Positions 1 to 8,713 of a stretch of 64,000 nucleotides of DNA are shown here, one piece after another. Position 1 is the stretch's first letter, and the number at the start of each line of letters is the position of its first letter. The notes beneath the pieces are model-generated. The model was not told the DNA's origin. It searched no databases and was given only the letters and a program-made list of their open reading frames with translations. The stretch comes from Microbispora sp. H13382 (lineage in GTDB: Bacteria > Actinomycetota > Actinomycetes > Streptosporangiales > Streptosporangiaceae): the NCBI RefSeq assembly GCF_014161445.1, contig NZ_JABBXA010000008.1:186001-250000 (forward strand), given 5' to 3'. The position numbers were made by a program, and so were the translations under genes.

Positions 1-466
1 CGAGCGCGCCGGCCGGCGGGCCCAGGCCGAAGATCCGCACGAACAGGATCGCGAAGGCCAGCGTCGGCACGGCCCGGGTCAGCACGACGGCCACCCGGGC
101 GGCCGGCCGCAGCCAGCGGGGCCCGCGGTGGGTACGCGCGGCGGTGAAGGCCAGCGGCACCGAGGCCAGCGCCGCCAGACCGGTGCCCGCGACCGCGATG
201 AGCAGCGTCTCGGCGACCATCCCCGCGACGTCGCCGGCGCCGGGCAGGTCCGGTGGCCACATCCGGCGCAGCAGCCGCGCGGTGTCGTCCAATCCGGCGG
301 CCAGTGAGGCGGGGGACAGGCCGATCCACCAGAACGTCAGCCAGGTGACGGCCACGGCCGCGACGAGCAGCCCCGTCGCGATGAGGGCGCGGGCGCTCCA
401 CGGCGGCCGCAGCGGGCCCGGGTCCGCCGCGGCCGGGGCCCGCGCGACGGGGGTGGTGTCAACCAT
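1..466 (-). CDS. phnE: Phosphonate-type ABC transporter permease, C-terminus cut by window edge
   Basis: Integral membrane permease of a PhnCDE-type importer for phosphonates or related phosphorus oxyanions. About 155 residues are visible. After a Pro/Ala-rich N-terminus there is a membrane segment (ALIATGLLVAAVAVTW), a periplasmic loop ending WWIGLSP, then the start of the permease core (AETLLIAVAGTGLAALASVP, and LTRAVPTLAFAILFVRIFG), which is typical of PhnE. The ATG overlaps the last 8 bases of phnC (ATGGTTGA), so translation is probably coupled. The rest, with the EAA loop, lies outside the window. Family is clear; the exact substrate is not. Confidence 0.88.
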   Translation of the reverse strand, partial: MVDTTPVARAPAAADPGPLRPPWSARALIATGLLVAAVAVTWLTFWWIGLSPASLAAGLDDTARLLRRMWPPDLPGAGDVAGMVAETLLIAVAGTGLAALASVPLAFTAARTHRGPRWLRPAARVAVVLTRAVPTLAFAILFVRIFGLGPPAGAL

Positions 467-1283
467 CGCGCGCCCCCGCCTGAGCATCGCGCGCCCCAGC
501 TTGAGCGTCGCGGGTCCCCGCCGTCTCGTAGACCTCGCGCAGCCGCTCGGCGGTGAGGCCGGCCGCCGGCTCGTCCAGCACCAGTCGGCCGCCGCGCAGC
601 GCCACGACCCGGTCGGCGGTGGCGAGCGCGAGTTGGATCTGGTGCAGGCTGCACACCACGGAGATGCCGTCCTCGACGCTGATCCGTTTGAGGGTCTCGA
701 GCACCAGCGCGCTCGCCGCCGGGTCCAGCGAGGCGACCGGCTCGTCGGCGAGGATCAGCTCGGGACTCTGCAGCAGGGTCCGGGCCACCGCGACCCGCTG
801 CTGCTGCCCGCCGGAGAGCGTGTCGCAGCGCTGGAACCGCCGGTCCGCCAGCCCGACCCGGTCCAGGTGCTCCACGGCGCGGATCCGCAGCGCGCGCGGG
901 TAGCTCATCACGCCGTATCTCGGCAGCCGCAGGGTCGCCAGCGACCCCATCAGCACGTTCTCCAGCGCGGACAGCCGCCCGACGAGCCCGAACTGCTGGA
1001 AGACGAACCCGACCCTGGCGCGCAGGGCGCGCAGCCGGCTCCGGGAGCAGGCGGCCGGGTTCTCGCCGAGGGTGTGCACGGTGCCGCTGTCCGGCAGGTG
1101 CATGCCGTTGACCAGCCGCAGCAGCGTGGACTTGCCGGCCCCGGAGGGGCCGGTCAACGCGACGAACTGGCCCTGCGGGACGTCCAGTGAGACGCCGTCG
1201 AGCACGGTGGTGCCGTGGAAGCCCTTGCCGACATCCGACAGCCGCAGCACGGGGTCGCCGATCGTGGCGGGTTCCTCAGCCAC
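459..1283 (-). CDS. phnC: Phosphonate-type ABC transporter ATP-binding protein
   Basis: Cytoplasmic ATPase that powers the PhnDE importer. Walker A is GPSGAGKST at residues 45-53, the Q-loop is VFQQFG, the signature is [13 protein letters not shown], and Walker B is LILADEPVASLD. The length (274 aa) is normal. The start overlaps the 3' end of phnD by 8 bases and the stop overlaps phnE by 8 bases, so the three genes form one operon. The oddity is the C-terminus: after the usual fold ends (about residue 255) there is a short tandem repeat of the heptad ARDAQAG, 21 bases per unit, which runs up to the phnE start. It looks like slippage expansion in a dispensable tail. Confidence 0.93.
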   Translation of the reverse strand: MAEEPATIGDPVLRLSDVGKGFHGTTVLDGVSLDVPQGQFVALTGPSGAGKSTLLRLVNGMHLPDSGTVHTLGENPAACSRSRLRALRARVGFVFQQFGLVGRLSALENVLMGSLATLRLPRYGVMSYPRALRIRAVEHLDRVGLADRRFQRCDTLSGGQQQRVAVARTLLQSPELILADEPVASLDPAASALVLETLKRISVEDGISVVCSLHQIQLALATADRVVALRGGRLVLDEPAAGLTAERLREVYETAGTRDAQAGARDAQAGARDG

Positions 1284-2268
1284 CGGACGTGCAGACCTCG
1301 GCCTCGGTGATCTCGCAGATGCGCGTGATCGGCTGGTAGGTGGCGTCGGTGGCCTTGACGAACGTCCAGGCGGTGGAGGTGCCGAGGGTGCAGGCCGCCG
1401 CGCCGGCGTACTGGCCCCAGTTCTTCGGGCCCGTGATCTCGCTGCCCTTGCACAGTCCGGCGGAGGCCGCGCCGGTGGCGGTCAGCCCGGTCACCGTCTT
1501 GGCGATCTTGTCGCGCATGTCCTGCGGAAGCCACGTGCCGACCACGATCGGCGGCCCGGGGATGAGCGGCGAGGTCCACACCTTGGTGACCTGCCCCGGC
1601 TTGAGCTGGCCGCGGGCGGGCAGCAGCTGGTCGATGAACACGTCTCCGACGAAGGCGATGTCGCAGTCGCCGGCCAGCAGCGAGGCGACCGCCGTGTCGT
1701 GCCCGTGGGTGAACACCGTCTTGACGTCCTTGGCGACATCGACGCCGGCCTCCCGCAGCGAGGCGAGGGGCTGCAGGTAACCGGTGGTGGAGCCGGGGTC
1801 GGTGAAGCACACGTCCTTGCCGGCGACGTCCCCGAGCGAGGTGATGCTCTTGTCGTCGCCGCGGGTCACCCCGTAGGCGTAGGCGCCGGGCTCGCCGCCC
1901 GGGGCGGCCAGCGGGACGGCGACGGGCTCGACGTCGGCGCGGCTGCGGGCCAGGTAGTAGCTGAAAGCCCCGTAGACGGCGACGTCCACCCGCTTGGCGA
2001 CCTGTGCCTCGACGACGGCGGCGTTGCTGGTGACGGCCTGGAACCGCACCGGGACGCCGAGGTCCTTCTGCAACGCGGAGACGATCGGGGCGAACGACGC
2101 CTCCAGGTTGTCGCTCTGCTCCGACGGGATGGCGGCGAAGACCAGCTCGTCGGGCCGGCCGCCGTCTGCGGACGCGCCGCGGGTACTGCCGGGGCCGGCA
2201 CCACAGGCGGACAGGAGTGCGATCGCGGCACCCGCCGCGACGACGCCCAGAGCTGGCTTTCGGAACAT
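1276..2268 (-). CDS. phnD: Phosphonate-type ABC transporter substrate-binding lipoprotein
   Basis: Extracytoplasmic binding protein of 330 residues that delivers substrate to PhnE. The N-terminus is a lipoprotein signal with lipobox LSAC (Cys at residue 21), so it should be anchored to the outer face of the membrane. Family marks include LVFAAIPSEQSDNLEASFAP, the usual PhnD/PtxB opening in which the binding protein works on 'versions' of the substrate, and GSTTGYLQPLASL in the middle. A strong ribosome site (TGAGGAGC) sits about 7 bases before the ATG. It is first in the phnD-phnC-phnE operon and divergent from the secreted hydrolase. PtxB (phosphite) or PhnD (alkylphosphonate) specificity cannot be decided. 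Confidence 0.92.
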   Translation of the reverse strand: MFRKPALGVVAAGAAIALLSACGAGPGSTRGASADGGRPDELVFAAIPSEQSDNLEASFAPIVSALQKDLGVPVRFQAVTSNAAVVEAQVAKRVDVAVYGAFSYYLARSRADVEPVAVPLAAPGGEPGAYAYGVTRGDDKSITSLGDVAGKDVCFTDPGSTTGYLQPLASLREAGVDVAKDVKTVFTHGHDTAVASLLAGDCDIAFVGDVFIDQLLPARGQLKPGQVTKVWTSPLIPGPPIVVGTWLPQDMRDKIAKTVTGLTATGAASAGLCKGSEITGPKNWGQYAGAAACTLGTSTAWTFVKATDATYQPITRICEITEAEVCTSGG

Positions 2269-2298
2269 CGAGGCTCCTCACATGCAGGGGGTCGGGCC

Positions 2299-2350
2299 AA
2301 AGTAAGCAGGCTCCGGAGCATTGTCAACACTTCTGTGACGACCGTAGAAT
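2299..2350. promoter_or_regulatory. Face-to-face divergent promoters sharing one -35 element
   Basis: For the minus-strand phn operon: TTGACA (complement of 2322-2327), a 17-base spacer, then TACTTT (complement of 2299-2304), about 30 bases before the phnD start. For the plus-strand hydrolase: TTGTCA (2321-2326), an 18-base spacer, then TAGAAT (2345-2350). The two -35 hexamers overlap by five base pairs on opposite strands, so only one polymerase could bind at a time. Motif matches are good, but promoter function is inferred. Confidence 0.55.
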
Positions 2351-2462
2351 TTCTGCCGAACATAATTGACGGCGAAAACTGGACGACCGTTCACCGAACT
2401 GTTGCGCGTCTTGGGTCGCAGCAGCTTCCCACCCCCTGGAGGCGGACATCAATCCCCGTTCA

Positions 2463-3869
2463 GTGATCAATCGGGCGCCCCGTGCCGTGACGGTGCTCGC
2501 CGCCGCGGCCCTGGCACTCGCCCTCCCGCCGGCCGCCGGTCTGCCGCACGCATCGGCGGCGTCCGGCAAGGCCCAGGGCGGTCAGATCAGCGTCACGGGC
2601 GTCCATCCGAGCGGCGCCACCTACGCGATCGAGGTCCCGCCGAACTGGAACGGCACCGTGCTGACGTTCAGCCCGGGTTACGGCGAGGGCGCCGGCCCGC
2701 AGCACCTGCCGGCCGACCTCGGTGGCGACACCGCCGCGCGGAGGTGGCTGCTGGCCCACGGGTACGCCCTGGCCGGCACCCGGCCCTACGGGAGCGGCTG
2801 GGCCGTAGAGGAGACTCTGCGGGCCTCCGCCGACACGCTCGCCCAGTTCGCCGAGGTCGCCGGGAAGCCCAGGACCACCCTGGCCTGGGGCGGTTCCATG
2901 GGAGGCGCCATCGCGGCCGGTCTGGCCGAACGCCGGCCCGACCTGATCGACGGCGCGCTGCCGTACTGCGCCTCGGTGGCCGGGCCGGTGGCGATGCTCA
3001 ACCAGTCGCTCGACGCGGCCTTCGCGTTCAAGACGCTGCTCGCCTCCGGCGACGACGCGGTGAAGCTCGTCCGACTGGCCTCGGCCGACGAGGAGGCGCG
3101 GAGCACCACGGCCGCCCGCGCCGTCCTGGACGCCGCTCAGCGGACTGCGGCCGGCCGGGCCCGCATCGCGCTGGCCGCGTCCTTCGCCCAGGTCTCCACC
3201 TGGTCGGTGACCGGCACCGCCGAGCCCGCCGCGCGCGACTGGGCCGCGCAGGAGACGCAGGAGTACGCGGCGTTCATGGCGACGGTGTTCTCTCCCCGCT
3301 ATCCGCTGGAACAGCGGGCGGGCGGAAACCTCTCCTGGAACACGGGCGTCGACTACCGCCGGGAACTGCGGGAGTCCGGGCGGACGAAGCAGGTGCGCGC
3401 CCTCTACGACAGCGCGGGACTGGACCTCGACGCCGACCTCGACGCCCTCGCGGCGGCGCCGCGCGTCTCCGCCGACCCCGGCGCCGTCGCCTACATGGAG
3501 GACTACTTCACCCCGCGCGGCTCGCTCGGCGTCCCCGTCCTGACGATGCACGAGCGCGGCGACAACTACCCCACCGTCACCCAGGCCCGTGCCTACTCCG
3601 ACGTGGTGCGGCGCGCCGGGAAGGGTGCGATGTTGCGCCAGGCGTTCGTCGACCGCCCCGGTCACTGCCGCTACACCGGAGCCGAGTTCGTCGCCGCGGT
3701 GCAGACGCTGAGGAACCGGGTCGTCACCGGCCGCTGGACGGACGTCGACGCCCATCAGCTCAACAAGCTGGCCGCACGCCTGGCCGCGGAGGACCCGGCT
3801 CTGGGCGCCGCGGAGTTCGTCCACTTCACCCCGGGCCGCTTCCTGCGCCCCCACGTCCCCCCACGGTGA
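2463..3869 (+). CDS. Secreted alpha/beta hydrolase
   Basis: Predicted extracellular hydrolase of 468 residues. A Sec signal peptide (VTVLAAAALALALPPAAG) ends near HASAA. The nucleophile elbow is WGGSMGG (Ser in G-x-S-x-G). A late His in DRPGHCRY and an acid before it (HERGDNYPT) would complete a Ser-Asp-His triad. The opening IEVPPNWNGTVLTFSPGY resembles secreted actinobacterial alpha/beta hydrolases of the prolyl-oligopeptidase clan. The start is GTG; a GGAGG lies about 20 bases upstream, which is rather far, so the start is not certain. It is transcribed alone, divergent from phnD. The substrate (ester or peptide) is unknown. Confidence 0.8.
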   Translation: MINRAPRAVTVLAAAALALALPPAAGLPHASAASGKAQGGQISVTGVHPSGATYAIEVPPNWNGTVLTFSPGYGEGAGPQHLPADLGGDTAARRWLLAHGYALAGTRPYGSGWAVEETLRASADTLAQFAEVAGKPRTTLAWGGSMGGAIAAGLAERRPDLIDGALPYCASVAGPVAMLNQSLDAAFAFKTLLASGDDAVKLVRLASADEEARSTTAARAVLDAAQRTAAGRARIALAASFAQVSTWSVTGTAEPAARDWAAQETQEYAAFMATVFSPRYPLEQRAGGNLSWNTGVDYRRELRESGRTKQVRALYDSAGLDLDADLDALAAAPRVSADPGAVAYMEDYFTPRGSLGVPVLTMHERGDNYPTVTQARAYSDVVRRAGKGAMLRQAFVDRPGHCRYTGAEFVAAVQTLRNRVVTGRWTDVDAHQLNKLAARLAAEDPALGAAEFVHFTPGRFLRPHVPPR

Positions 3870-3902
3870 TCGGCATGTGCGGCATCACATCGTCTAGAAG
3901 CA

Positions 3903-3954
3903 TGACAATCTGATAACGAGCGCGCGATCAATCGTTGTCAATATACTCATGGTG
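3903..3954 (+). promoter_or_regulatory. Leaderless paaX promoter with inverted-repeat operator
   Basis: TATACT at 3942-3947 lies six bases before the GTG at 3954, which places transcription start on the start codon; there is no ribosome site, so the mRNA should be leaderless. Just upstream, GATAACGA (3912-3919) and TCGTTGTC (3932-3939) form an inverted repeat (7 of 8 matches, 12-base spacer), flanked by TGACAA (3903) and TTGTCA (3935). It covers the -35 region, as expected for an autorepressor site. The role is inferred from position. Confidence 0.5.
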
Positions 3955-4877
3955 TGAATGATCGGGAGAGGTCCGAGGCAGGGGATGTCGATTTTCCGCG
4001 CTTCCAGGTGGGCGCGCCCCCGCAGCACCTGATTACGACGCTTCTCGGGGACTACTGGATCAGCCGGCCCGAGCAGCTGCCGTCCGCGGCCCTGGTGAGG
4101 CTGACCGAGGAGTTCGGGGTCTCCGCCGTGGCGGCCCGGGCCGCGCTCAGCCGCCTGACCAAGCGGGATCTGCTGGAGTCCTCCAAGGCCGGGCGGCGCA
4201 CCTACTACCGCCTGACGGATCGGGCCGCCGCGGTGTTACTGGAGGGGCGGCAGCGGATCATGTCCTTCGGCCTGGAACAGGGCGCGTGGGACGGGAGATG
4301 GGTGATGGCGGCGTTCTCCATCTCCGAGGAACAGCGCGACCTGCGGCACGCGCTGCGCGCGAGGCTGCGCTGGCTCGGCTTCGCGCCGCTCTACGACGGG
4401 CTGTGGGTCTCGCCGACGGCCGACGCCGACAGTGCGGCCGCGGTGCTCACCGAGCTGGAGATCCCCATGTCGACGATCTTCCGCGCCGAGGCCCTGGATC
4501 TCGCGGGCATGCGCGCGCCGCAGGAGGCATGGGACTTCGATCAGCTCCGGCGCACCTACGAGCGGTTCGTGGCCGACTACTCGCCCCTTCTGGAACGCGT
4601 CCGCGGCGGCGCGGTCGGCGCGTCCGAGGCGCTGGTGGCGCGTACGAGGATCATGGACACCTGGCGCACGTTCCCCAACCACGACCCCGATCTGCCGGCG
4701 GAGCTGCTGCCCGCCGACTGGCCGCGTGCCGCGGCCAGAGACCTCTTCGTGGAGATCTACGACACCCTCGGGCCGCTCGCCGAGTTCCGCGTCAAGCAGA
4801 TCGTCGCGGAGTTCGAACCCGAGCTGGCCGTGCTGGTCGCCCACCATCGCACCAGCTCCATCCTCGCGTTCAGCTGA
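3954..4877 (+). CDS. PaaX-family transcriptional repressor
   Basis: DNA-binding regulator of 307 residues. PaaX proteins repress aromatic-acid catabolic operons and are released by an aryl-CoA, classically phenylacetyl-CoA. The N-terminal winged helix (about residues 20-95) contains VRLTEEFGVSAVAARAALSR and the wing KAGRRTYYRLT. The central domain includes WDGRWVMAAFSI and GLWVSPT, and the C-terminal PaaX_C domain has RTYERFVADYSPLL and TWRTFPNHDPDLP. All are family hallmarks. The GTG start fits a leaderless transcript. It stands directly upstream of, and in line with, the transporter/CoA catabolic locus, which it probably controls. There are no paa phenylacetate genes in the window, so the effector is probably a different acyl-CoA. 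Confidence 0.9.
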   Translation: MNDRERSEAGDVDFPRFQVGAPPQHLITTLLGDYWISRPEQLPSAALVRLTEEFGVSAVAARAALSRLTKRDLLESSKAGRRTYYRLTDRAAAVLLEGRQRIMSFGLEQGAWDGRWVMAAFSISEEQRDLRHALRARLRWLGFAPLYDGLWVSPTADADSAAAVLTELEIPMSTIFRAEALDLAGMRAPQEAWDFDQLRRTYERFVADYSPLLERVRGGAVGASEALVARTRIMDTWRTFPNHDPDLPAELLPADWPRAAARDLFVEIYDTLGPLAEFRVKQIVAEFEPELAVLVAHHRTSSILAFS

Positions 4878-4892
4878 CCGCTCCCCGGTGAC

Positions 4893-4914
4893 GGGGCGGC
4901 GGTCCGGCCGCCCC
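4893..4914 (+). terminator. GC hairpin after paaX
   Basis: GGGGCGGC (4893-4900) pairs perfectly with GCCGCCCC (4907-4914) around a six-base loop, 15 bases after the PaaX stop. There is no T-run, so this is a candidate only; I-shaped terminators of this kind are common in actinomycetes. Confidence 0.45.
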
Positions 4915-4940
4915 GCGCGTCTCCCTCGCAAAGCCGCCTC

Positions 4941-4966
4941 TTGACAGGTGTGCATTCCTAGGTGTG
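4941..4966 (+). promoter_or_regulatory. -35-like TTGACA with repeated AGGTGTG
   Basis: TTGACA at 4941-4946 is followed by two direct copies of AGGTGTG (4945-4951 and 4960-4966, 15 bases apart, i.e. about one and a half helical turns). This is the only plausible promoter region for the transporter operon that starts at 5027. No clear -10 box sits at the right spacing, so assignment is tentative; the repeats may bind a regulator. Confidence 0.35.
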
Positions 4967-5026
4967 ACACTTATCTCCACGACCGCAACATTAAGTGCAT
5001 CATTGGCCGGTCGCGGAAGGACCACC

Positions 5027-5920
5027 ATGAGAATGCCCAGGACCATCCTCGCGGGTGCGGCCGCCTTGGCCCTCGCCTCCGCCGCAGCCTGCGGCGGAGG
5101 CGCCGGCGAGACGCAGCGGCCGGCCGGCGCGACGGCTCTGTACGACGCCCTGCCCGACAGCATCAAGGAGACGGGCGTCATCCGATTCGCCGGGGATTCC
5201 CACCCGCCCTATCGGATCGTCGCCGACGACGGCAAGACCGTCACGGGCATCGACAAGGAGTTGCAGGACGCCCTCGGCAAGGTGCTGGGGGTCCGCACCG
5301 AGATCTCGATCGTCAGCGGCCTGCCCGCGGCGCTGTCCGGCATGCTCGCCTCCCGGTACGACGCCTTCAACGGTCCGGTGAAGGACAGCGCCGAGCGTGA
5401 GAAGCAGTTCGACGCGCTCGTGTGGATGGTCACCCGGACCTCCTACCTGATCCCCAAGTCAGGGTCCTCGGCCGTCGAGAGCTCGGGTGACCTGTGCGGC
5501 AAGCGCGTCGCCGGCACCGCCGGCAGCATCGTGGAGGACCAGGCCAAGCGCCTGACCGAGTGGTGCGCCAAGCAGGGCAAGCCGGGACTCGACTTCATCG
5601 GCTTCGCCGACACCAACGGCACCATCCTCGCCGCGAAGTCCGGCCGGGCCGACGCGGCCGGCATGACCGAGAGCGCCGCGCTCGACGTGCTCTCCAAGGA
5701 GAAGGACGCCTTCACGTACGTGACGCAGACCGAGGAGCAGGGCGCCGGCGTCGACCAGCTGGCGATGCTCGTGCCCAAGTCCAGCGGTCTCGGCCCGGTC
5801 ATGTTCGACGCGTTCAAGGAGATCTTCAAGAACGGCGAGTACACGAAGATCATGGACAAGTACGGGCTCCAGAAGGTGGCGGTGGAGGAGCCCAGGATGA
5901 ACACCGCGGCGACGGGATGA
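5027..5920 (+). CDS. Amino-acid-type ABC transporter substrate-binding lipoprotein
   Basis: Extracytoplasmic receptor of 297 residues (family 3 solute-binding protein, as for polar amino acids, opines and small carboxylates). The ATG at 5027 is preferred over an upstream in-frame start because AAGGA lies just before it and a lipoprotein signal follows ([19 protein letters not shown]). Conserved parts are [16 protein letters not shown] at the start of lobe 1, [15 protein letters not shown], and [11 protein letters not shown] in lobe 2. The stop overlaps the permease start (ATGA). It is the first gene of the catabolic locus and presumably captures the pathway substrate. Confidence 0.88.
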   Translation: MRMPRTILAGAAALALASAAACGGGAGETQRPAGATALYDALPDSIKETGVIRFAGDSHPPYRIVADDGKTVTGIDKELQDALGKVLGVRTEISIVSGLPAALSGMLASRYDAFNGPVKDSAEREKQFDALVWMVTRTSYLIPKSGSSAVESSGDLCGKRVAGTAGSIVEDQAKRLTEWCAKQGKPGLDFIGFADTNGTILAAKSGRADAAGMTESAALDVLSKEKDAFTYVTQTEEQGAGVDQLAMLVPKSSGLGPVMFDAFKEIFKNGEYTKIMDKYGLQKVAVEEPRMNTAATG

Positions 5921-6777
5921 GCGTGGCACCGCAGGCCGTGGCACCGCGGACCGTGGACGTCGCCGCCGCCCGTCCGCGCGTCCGCCCCCTGCGCTGGGTG
6001 GCCGGAGCCGTCCTGCTCGTGCTCGTCGCGCAGTTCGCCTGGTTCCTCGTCACCAACGAGCGGTTCGAGTGGCCGGTCGTCGGCACGTACCTGCTCGACC
6101 CGAACATCCTGCGCGGCCTGGGCATGACGCTGCTGCTCACCGTCATCGTGATGCTGCTGGGCAGCGTGTTCGGGGTGCTTCTCGCGGCGGGCAGGCTGAG
6201 CGGCTTCAGGCCGGTGGTCTGGGCGTGCGCCGTATACGTCACGGTCTTCCGCAGCATCCCGCCCCTGGTCCAGCTGATCTTCTGGTTCAACCTCGGCTAC
6301 CTGCTGCCGCGGATCCCGCTGGGCGTGCCGTTCGGCCCGACGTTCGTCTCGTGGCCGACCAACTCCGTGATCAGCTCGCTGACCGCGGCCATCATCGGGC
6401 TCACCCTGCACGAGGCCGCGTACATGGCCGAGATCGTCAGGGCCGGCGTCCTGTCCGTGGACGGCGGCCAGCGCGACGCGGCCCGCGCGATGGGGTTCAC
6501 GGCCGCGCAGAGCTTCGTCAAGGTCGTGCTCCCGCAGGCGATGCGCGTGATCATCCCGCCCACCGGCGGCCAGTTCATCAGCGTGCTCAAGGGCACCTCC
6601 CTGGTCAGCGTGATCGCGCTGTCCGACCTGCTCTACTCGGCGCAGGTCATCTACAACAGGACCTACGAGATCGTGCCGCTGCTGATCGTCGTCTGCGCCT
6701 GGTACCTGGCGGTGGTCACCGCTCTGTCGCTCGGCCAGCGGCGTCTGGAGCAGCACTTCGGGAAGGGGCAGCGGTGA
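5917..6777 (+). CDS. Amino-acid-type ABC transporter permease
   Basis: Membrane permease of 286 residues in the HisM/GlnP group. The start is the ATG overlapping the upstream stop. After a short cytoplasmic stretch, membrane segments include [19 protein letters not shown] and [20 protein letters not shown]. The ABC-coupling EAA loop is [20 protein letters not shown] followed by [10 protein letters not shown], as expected for this family. Only one permease gene is present, so the channel is probably a homodimer. It is translationally coupled at both ends (ATGA and GTGA overlaps). Confidence 0.9.
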   Translation: MSVAPQAVAPRTVDVAAARPRVRPLRWVAGAVLLVLVAQFAWFLVTNERFEWPVVGTYLLDPNILRGLGMTLLLTVIVMLLGSVFGVLLAAGRLSGFRPVVWACAVYVTVFRSIPPLVQLIFWFNLGYLLPRIPLGVPFGPTFVSWPTNSVISSLTAAIIGLTLHEAAYMAEIVRAGVLSVDGGQRDAARAMGFTAAQSFVKVVLPQAMRVIIPPTGGQFISVLKGTSLVSVIALSDLLYSAQVIYNRTYEIVPLLIVVCAWYLAVVTALSLGQRRLEQHFGKGQR

Positions 6778-7595
6778 GTGACACGCCTGTCCTGCGCATC
6801 CGTGACGTGCGCAAGCGGTTCGGCGACCACCTGGCGCTCGACGGGGTGAGCCTGGACGTGCACGAGGGCGAGGTCGTCACCGTCATCGGCCCGTCCGGCT
6901 CGGGCAAGTCCACCCTGGCCCGTTGCGTCCACCAGCTGGAGGGCATCGACGGCGGGGCCATGTACCTCGACGGGGAGCTGCTCGGCTACGAGATGCACAG
7001 AGGCCACCTGCGCCCGTTGCCGGACCGGCGCGTCGCCGCCCAGCGCGGCCGCATGGGCATGGTCTTCCAGCAGTTCAACCTGTTCGCGCACTGGAGCGTG
7101 CTGCGCAACGTCGTCGAGGCGCAGGTGCTGGTCCACGGGCGGAGGCCGGAGGAGGCGCGCGGGGAGGCGCTGCGGCTGCTGGAGCGGGTGGGGCTGGCGG
7201 GCAAGGCGGACGCCCATCCCCGGATGCTCTCCGGGGGCCAGCAGCAGCGCGTCGCCATCGCCAGGGCTCTGGCCACCAACCCGCGGATCATGCTGTTCGA
7301 CGAGCCCACCAGCGCGCTGGACCCCGAGCTGGTGGACGAGGTGCTGAGCGTCGTGCTCGACCTGGCCCGCGGCGGCATGACCATGATCATCGTGACGCAC
7401 GAGATGAGCTTCGCCCGCGAGGTGGCCGATCGGTGCGTCTTCATGGAGAACGGCCAGATCATCGAGACCGGCACTCCCGAGGAGATCTTCGACAACCCCG
7501 CCTCGCCCCGCCTGAGAGCCTTCCTGTCGCGCTTCTCCGGTCGCGCGGCGCACACCCCCGACGAACGCGAGCTGGAGGAGGAGTCCACCTTTTGA
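6774..7595 (+). CDS. Amino-acid-type ABC transporter ATP-binding protein
   Basis: ATPase of 273 residues for the importer encoded just upstream. The GTG at 6774 overlaps the permease stop and gives the family-typical beginning ([16 protein letters not shown]). Walker A is GPSGSGKST at 39-47, the Q-loop is VFQQFNLF, the signature is [15 protein letters not shown], Walker B is [14 protein letters not shown], and the switch His is in VTHEMSFA. This is the GlnQ/HisP type. A C-terminal extension of about 15 residues (rich in Glu) overlaps the next gene by four bases. Confidence 0.92.
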   Translation: MSDTPVLRIRDVRKRFGDHLALDGVSLDVHEGEVVTVIGPSGSGKSTLARCVHQLEGIDGGAMYLDGELLGYEMHRGHLRPLPDRRVAAQRGRMGMVFQQFNLFAHWSVLRNVVEAQVLVHGRRPEEARGEALRLLERVGLAGKADAHPRMLSGGQQQRVAIARALATNPRIMLFDEPTSALDPELVDEVLSVVLDLARGGMTMIIVTHEMSFAREVADRCVFMENGQIIETGTPEEIFDNPASPRLRAFLSRFSGRAAHTPDERELEEESTF

Positions 7596-8713
7596 GCTTC
7601 ACGGTAATGGCCGTCGGCGACCTCGTCGTCGACGAGCCCGATCCCGCGTCCTTCTTCGCCCCGGCCCGGGAGACGCTGGGCCGGGGCGATGTGGTGATCG
7701 GCCACATCGAGGTGCCCCACAGCACGTCCACCGCCCAGGTCAGCACCGACGTCCCCGCCCCGCCCGCCGATCCCGCCGCGCTGTCCGCGGTCGCCGGCGC
7801 CGGCTTCCACGTGGTGACGCTCGCGGGCAACCACGTCTACGACGCAGGCGACCAGGGAGTGGCCGACACGATCGCGTACGCGACCGAGGCCGGACTGGCC
7901 ACCGCGGGCGCAGGCATGAATCTCGACGAGGCCCGCCGTCCCGCCGTCGTGGAGCGCGACGGGCTGCGGATCGGCGTGCTCGGCTACAACTGCGTCGGTC
8001 CCCGCGAGTCCTGGGCGACCAGCCGCAAGCCCGGCTGCGCGTACGTCAAGGTGCTGACCCACTACGAACTCGACCACGCCAGCCCCGGCGGGCCGCCCGC
8101 CGTCTACACCTTCGCCGACCCCGCCTCCCTGGAGCGGATGGCCGAGGACGTGGCGGCCCTGGCCGCCGAGGCCGACGTCGTGCTGGTGTCGCTGCACAAG
8201 GGCGTCGGGCACACGCCCGCCGTGCTGGCGATGTACGAGCGGCCCGTGGCGCAGGCCGCGATCGACGCCGGGGCGCACGCGGTGTTCGCCCACCACGCCC
8301 ACATCATGCGCGGCGTCGAGATGTACCGCGGCAGGCCGATCTATCACGGTCTGGGCAACTTCGTGACCGTCACCCACGCGCTGACGCCCACCACGGGCGA
8401 CGCGGGCGAACGGGCCGAGTGGGCGCGCCGCAGAGTCGAGCTGTACGGCTTCGCGCCCGACCCGGACATGCCGTACTACCCCTTCCACCCCGAGAGCCGG
8501 AACACCGCGATCGCGGTCTGCCGGTTCGACCGGGACGGTCTGGTCTCGGCCGGAATCGTGCCGTGCCGGATCGACGGCGCGGGCCGTCCGGTGCCGCTCG
8601 GCGACGACGAGGAAGGACGGCGGGTCGTGTCGTACATCGAGCAGATCACCCGGCAGGCGGGCTTGAAGACGGAGTTCCACTGGGAGGGAGACGAGGTGGT
8701 GCTGCGTGGCTGA
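7592..8713 (+). CDS. CapA-family metallophosphoesterase-like protein
   Basis: Protein of 373 residues in the CapA/PgsA family (poly-gamma-glutamate synthesis; calcineurin-like fold). Motifs include [11 protein letters not shown] near the N-terminus, [15 protein letters not shown] (the family G-N-H), [14 protein letters not shown], and [20 protein letters not shown] followed by HGLGNF. The TTG start at 7592 is chosen because GGAGGAGGAG ends eight bases before it; the ATG 15 bases later would be too far. No signal peptide or membrane anchor is visible, unlike capsule-making CapA, so it is probably cytoplasmic. Placement between importer and CoA-transferase suggests a role on the imported compound, perhaps hydrolysis of an amide or phosphoester. 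That role is inference. Confidence 0.85.
   Translation: MSFTVMAVGDLVVDEPDPASFFAPARETLGRGDVVIGHIEVPHSTSTAQVSTDVPAPPADPAALSAVAGAGFHVVTLAGNHVYDAGDQGVADTIAYATEAGLATAGAGMNLDEARRPAVVERDGLRIGVLGYNCVGPRESWATSRKPGCAYVKVLTHYELDHASPGGPPAVYTFADPASLERMAEDVAALAAEADVVLVSLHKGVGHTPAVLAMYERPVAQAAIDAGAHAVFAHHAHIMRGVEMYRGRPIYHGLGNFVTVTHALTPTTGDAGERAEWARRRVELYGFAPDPDMPYYPFHPESRNTAIAVCRFDRDGLVSAGIVPCRIDGAGRPVPLGDDEEGRRVVSYIEQITRQAGLKTEFHWEGDEVVLRG

Noticed and set aside
144..1190. Long plus-strand frames over the phn genes and similar long frames across the window
   Set aside because: High GC makes long antisense and out-of-phase frames. They show Arg/Pro/Gly-rich composition, lack ribosome sites and lie on top of confident genes.
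2389..2410. PHO-box-like GTTCACC near the phosphonate importer
   Set aside because: Only one good half-site; the next 11 bases do not repeat it, and it lies about 65 bases from the phnD -35 box. Not strong enough to call.
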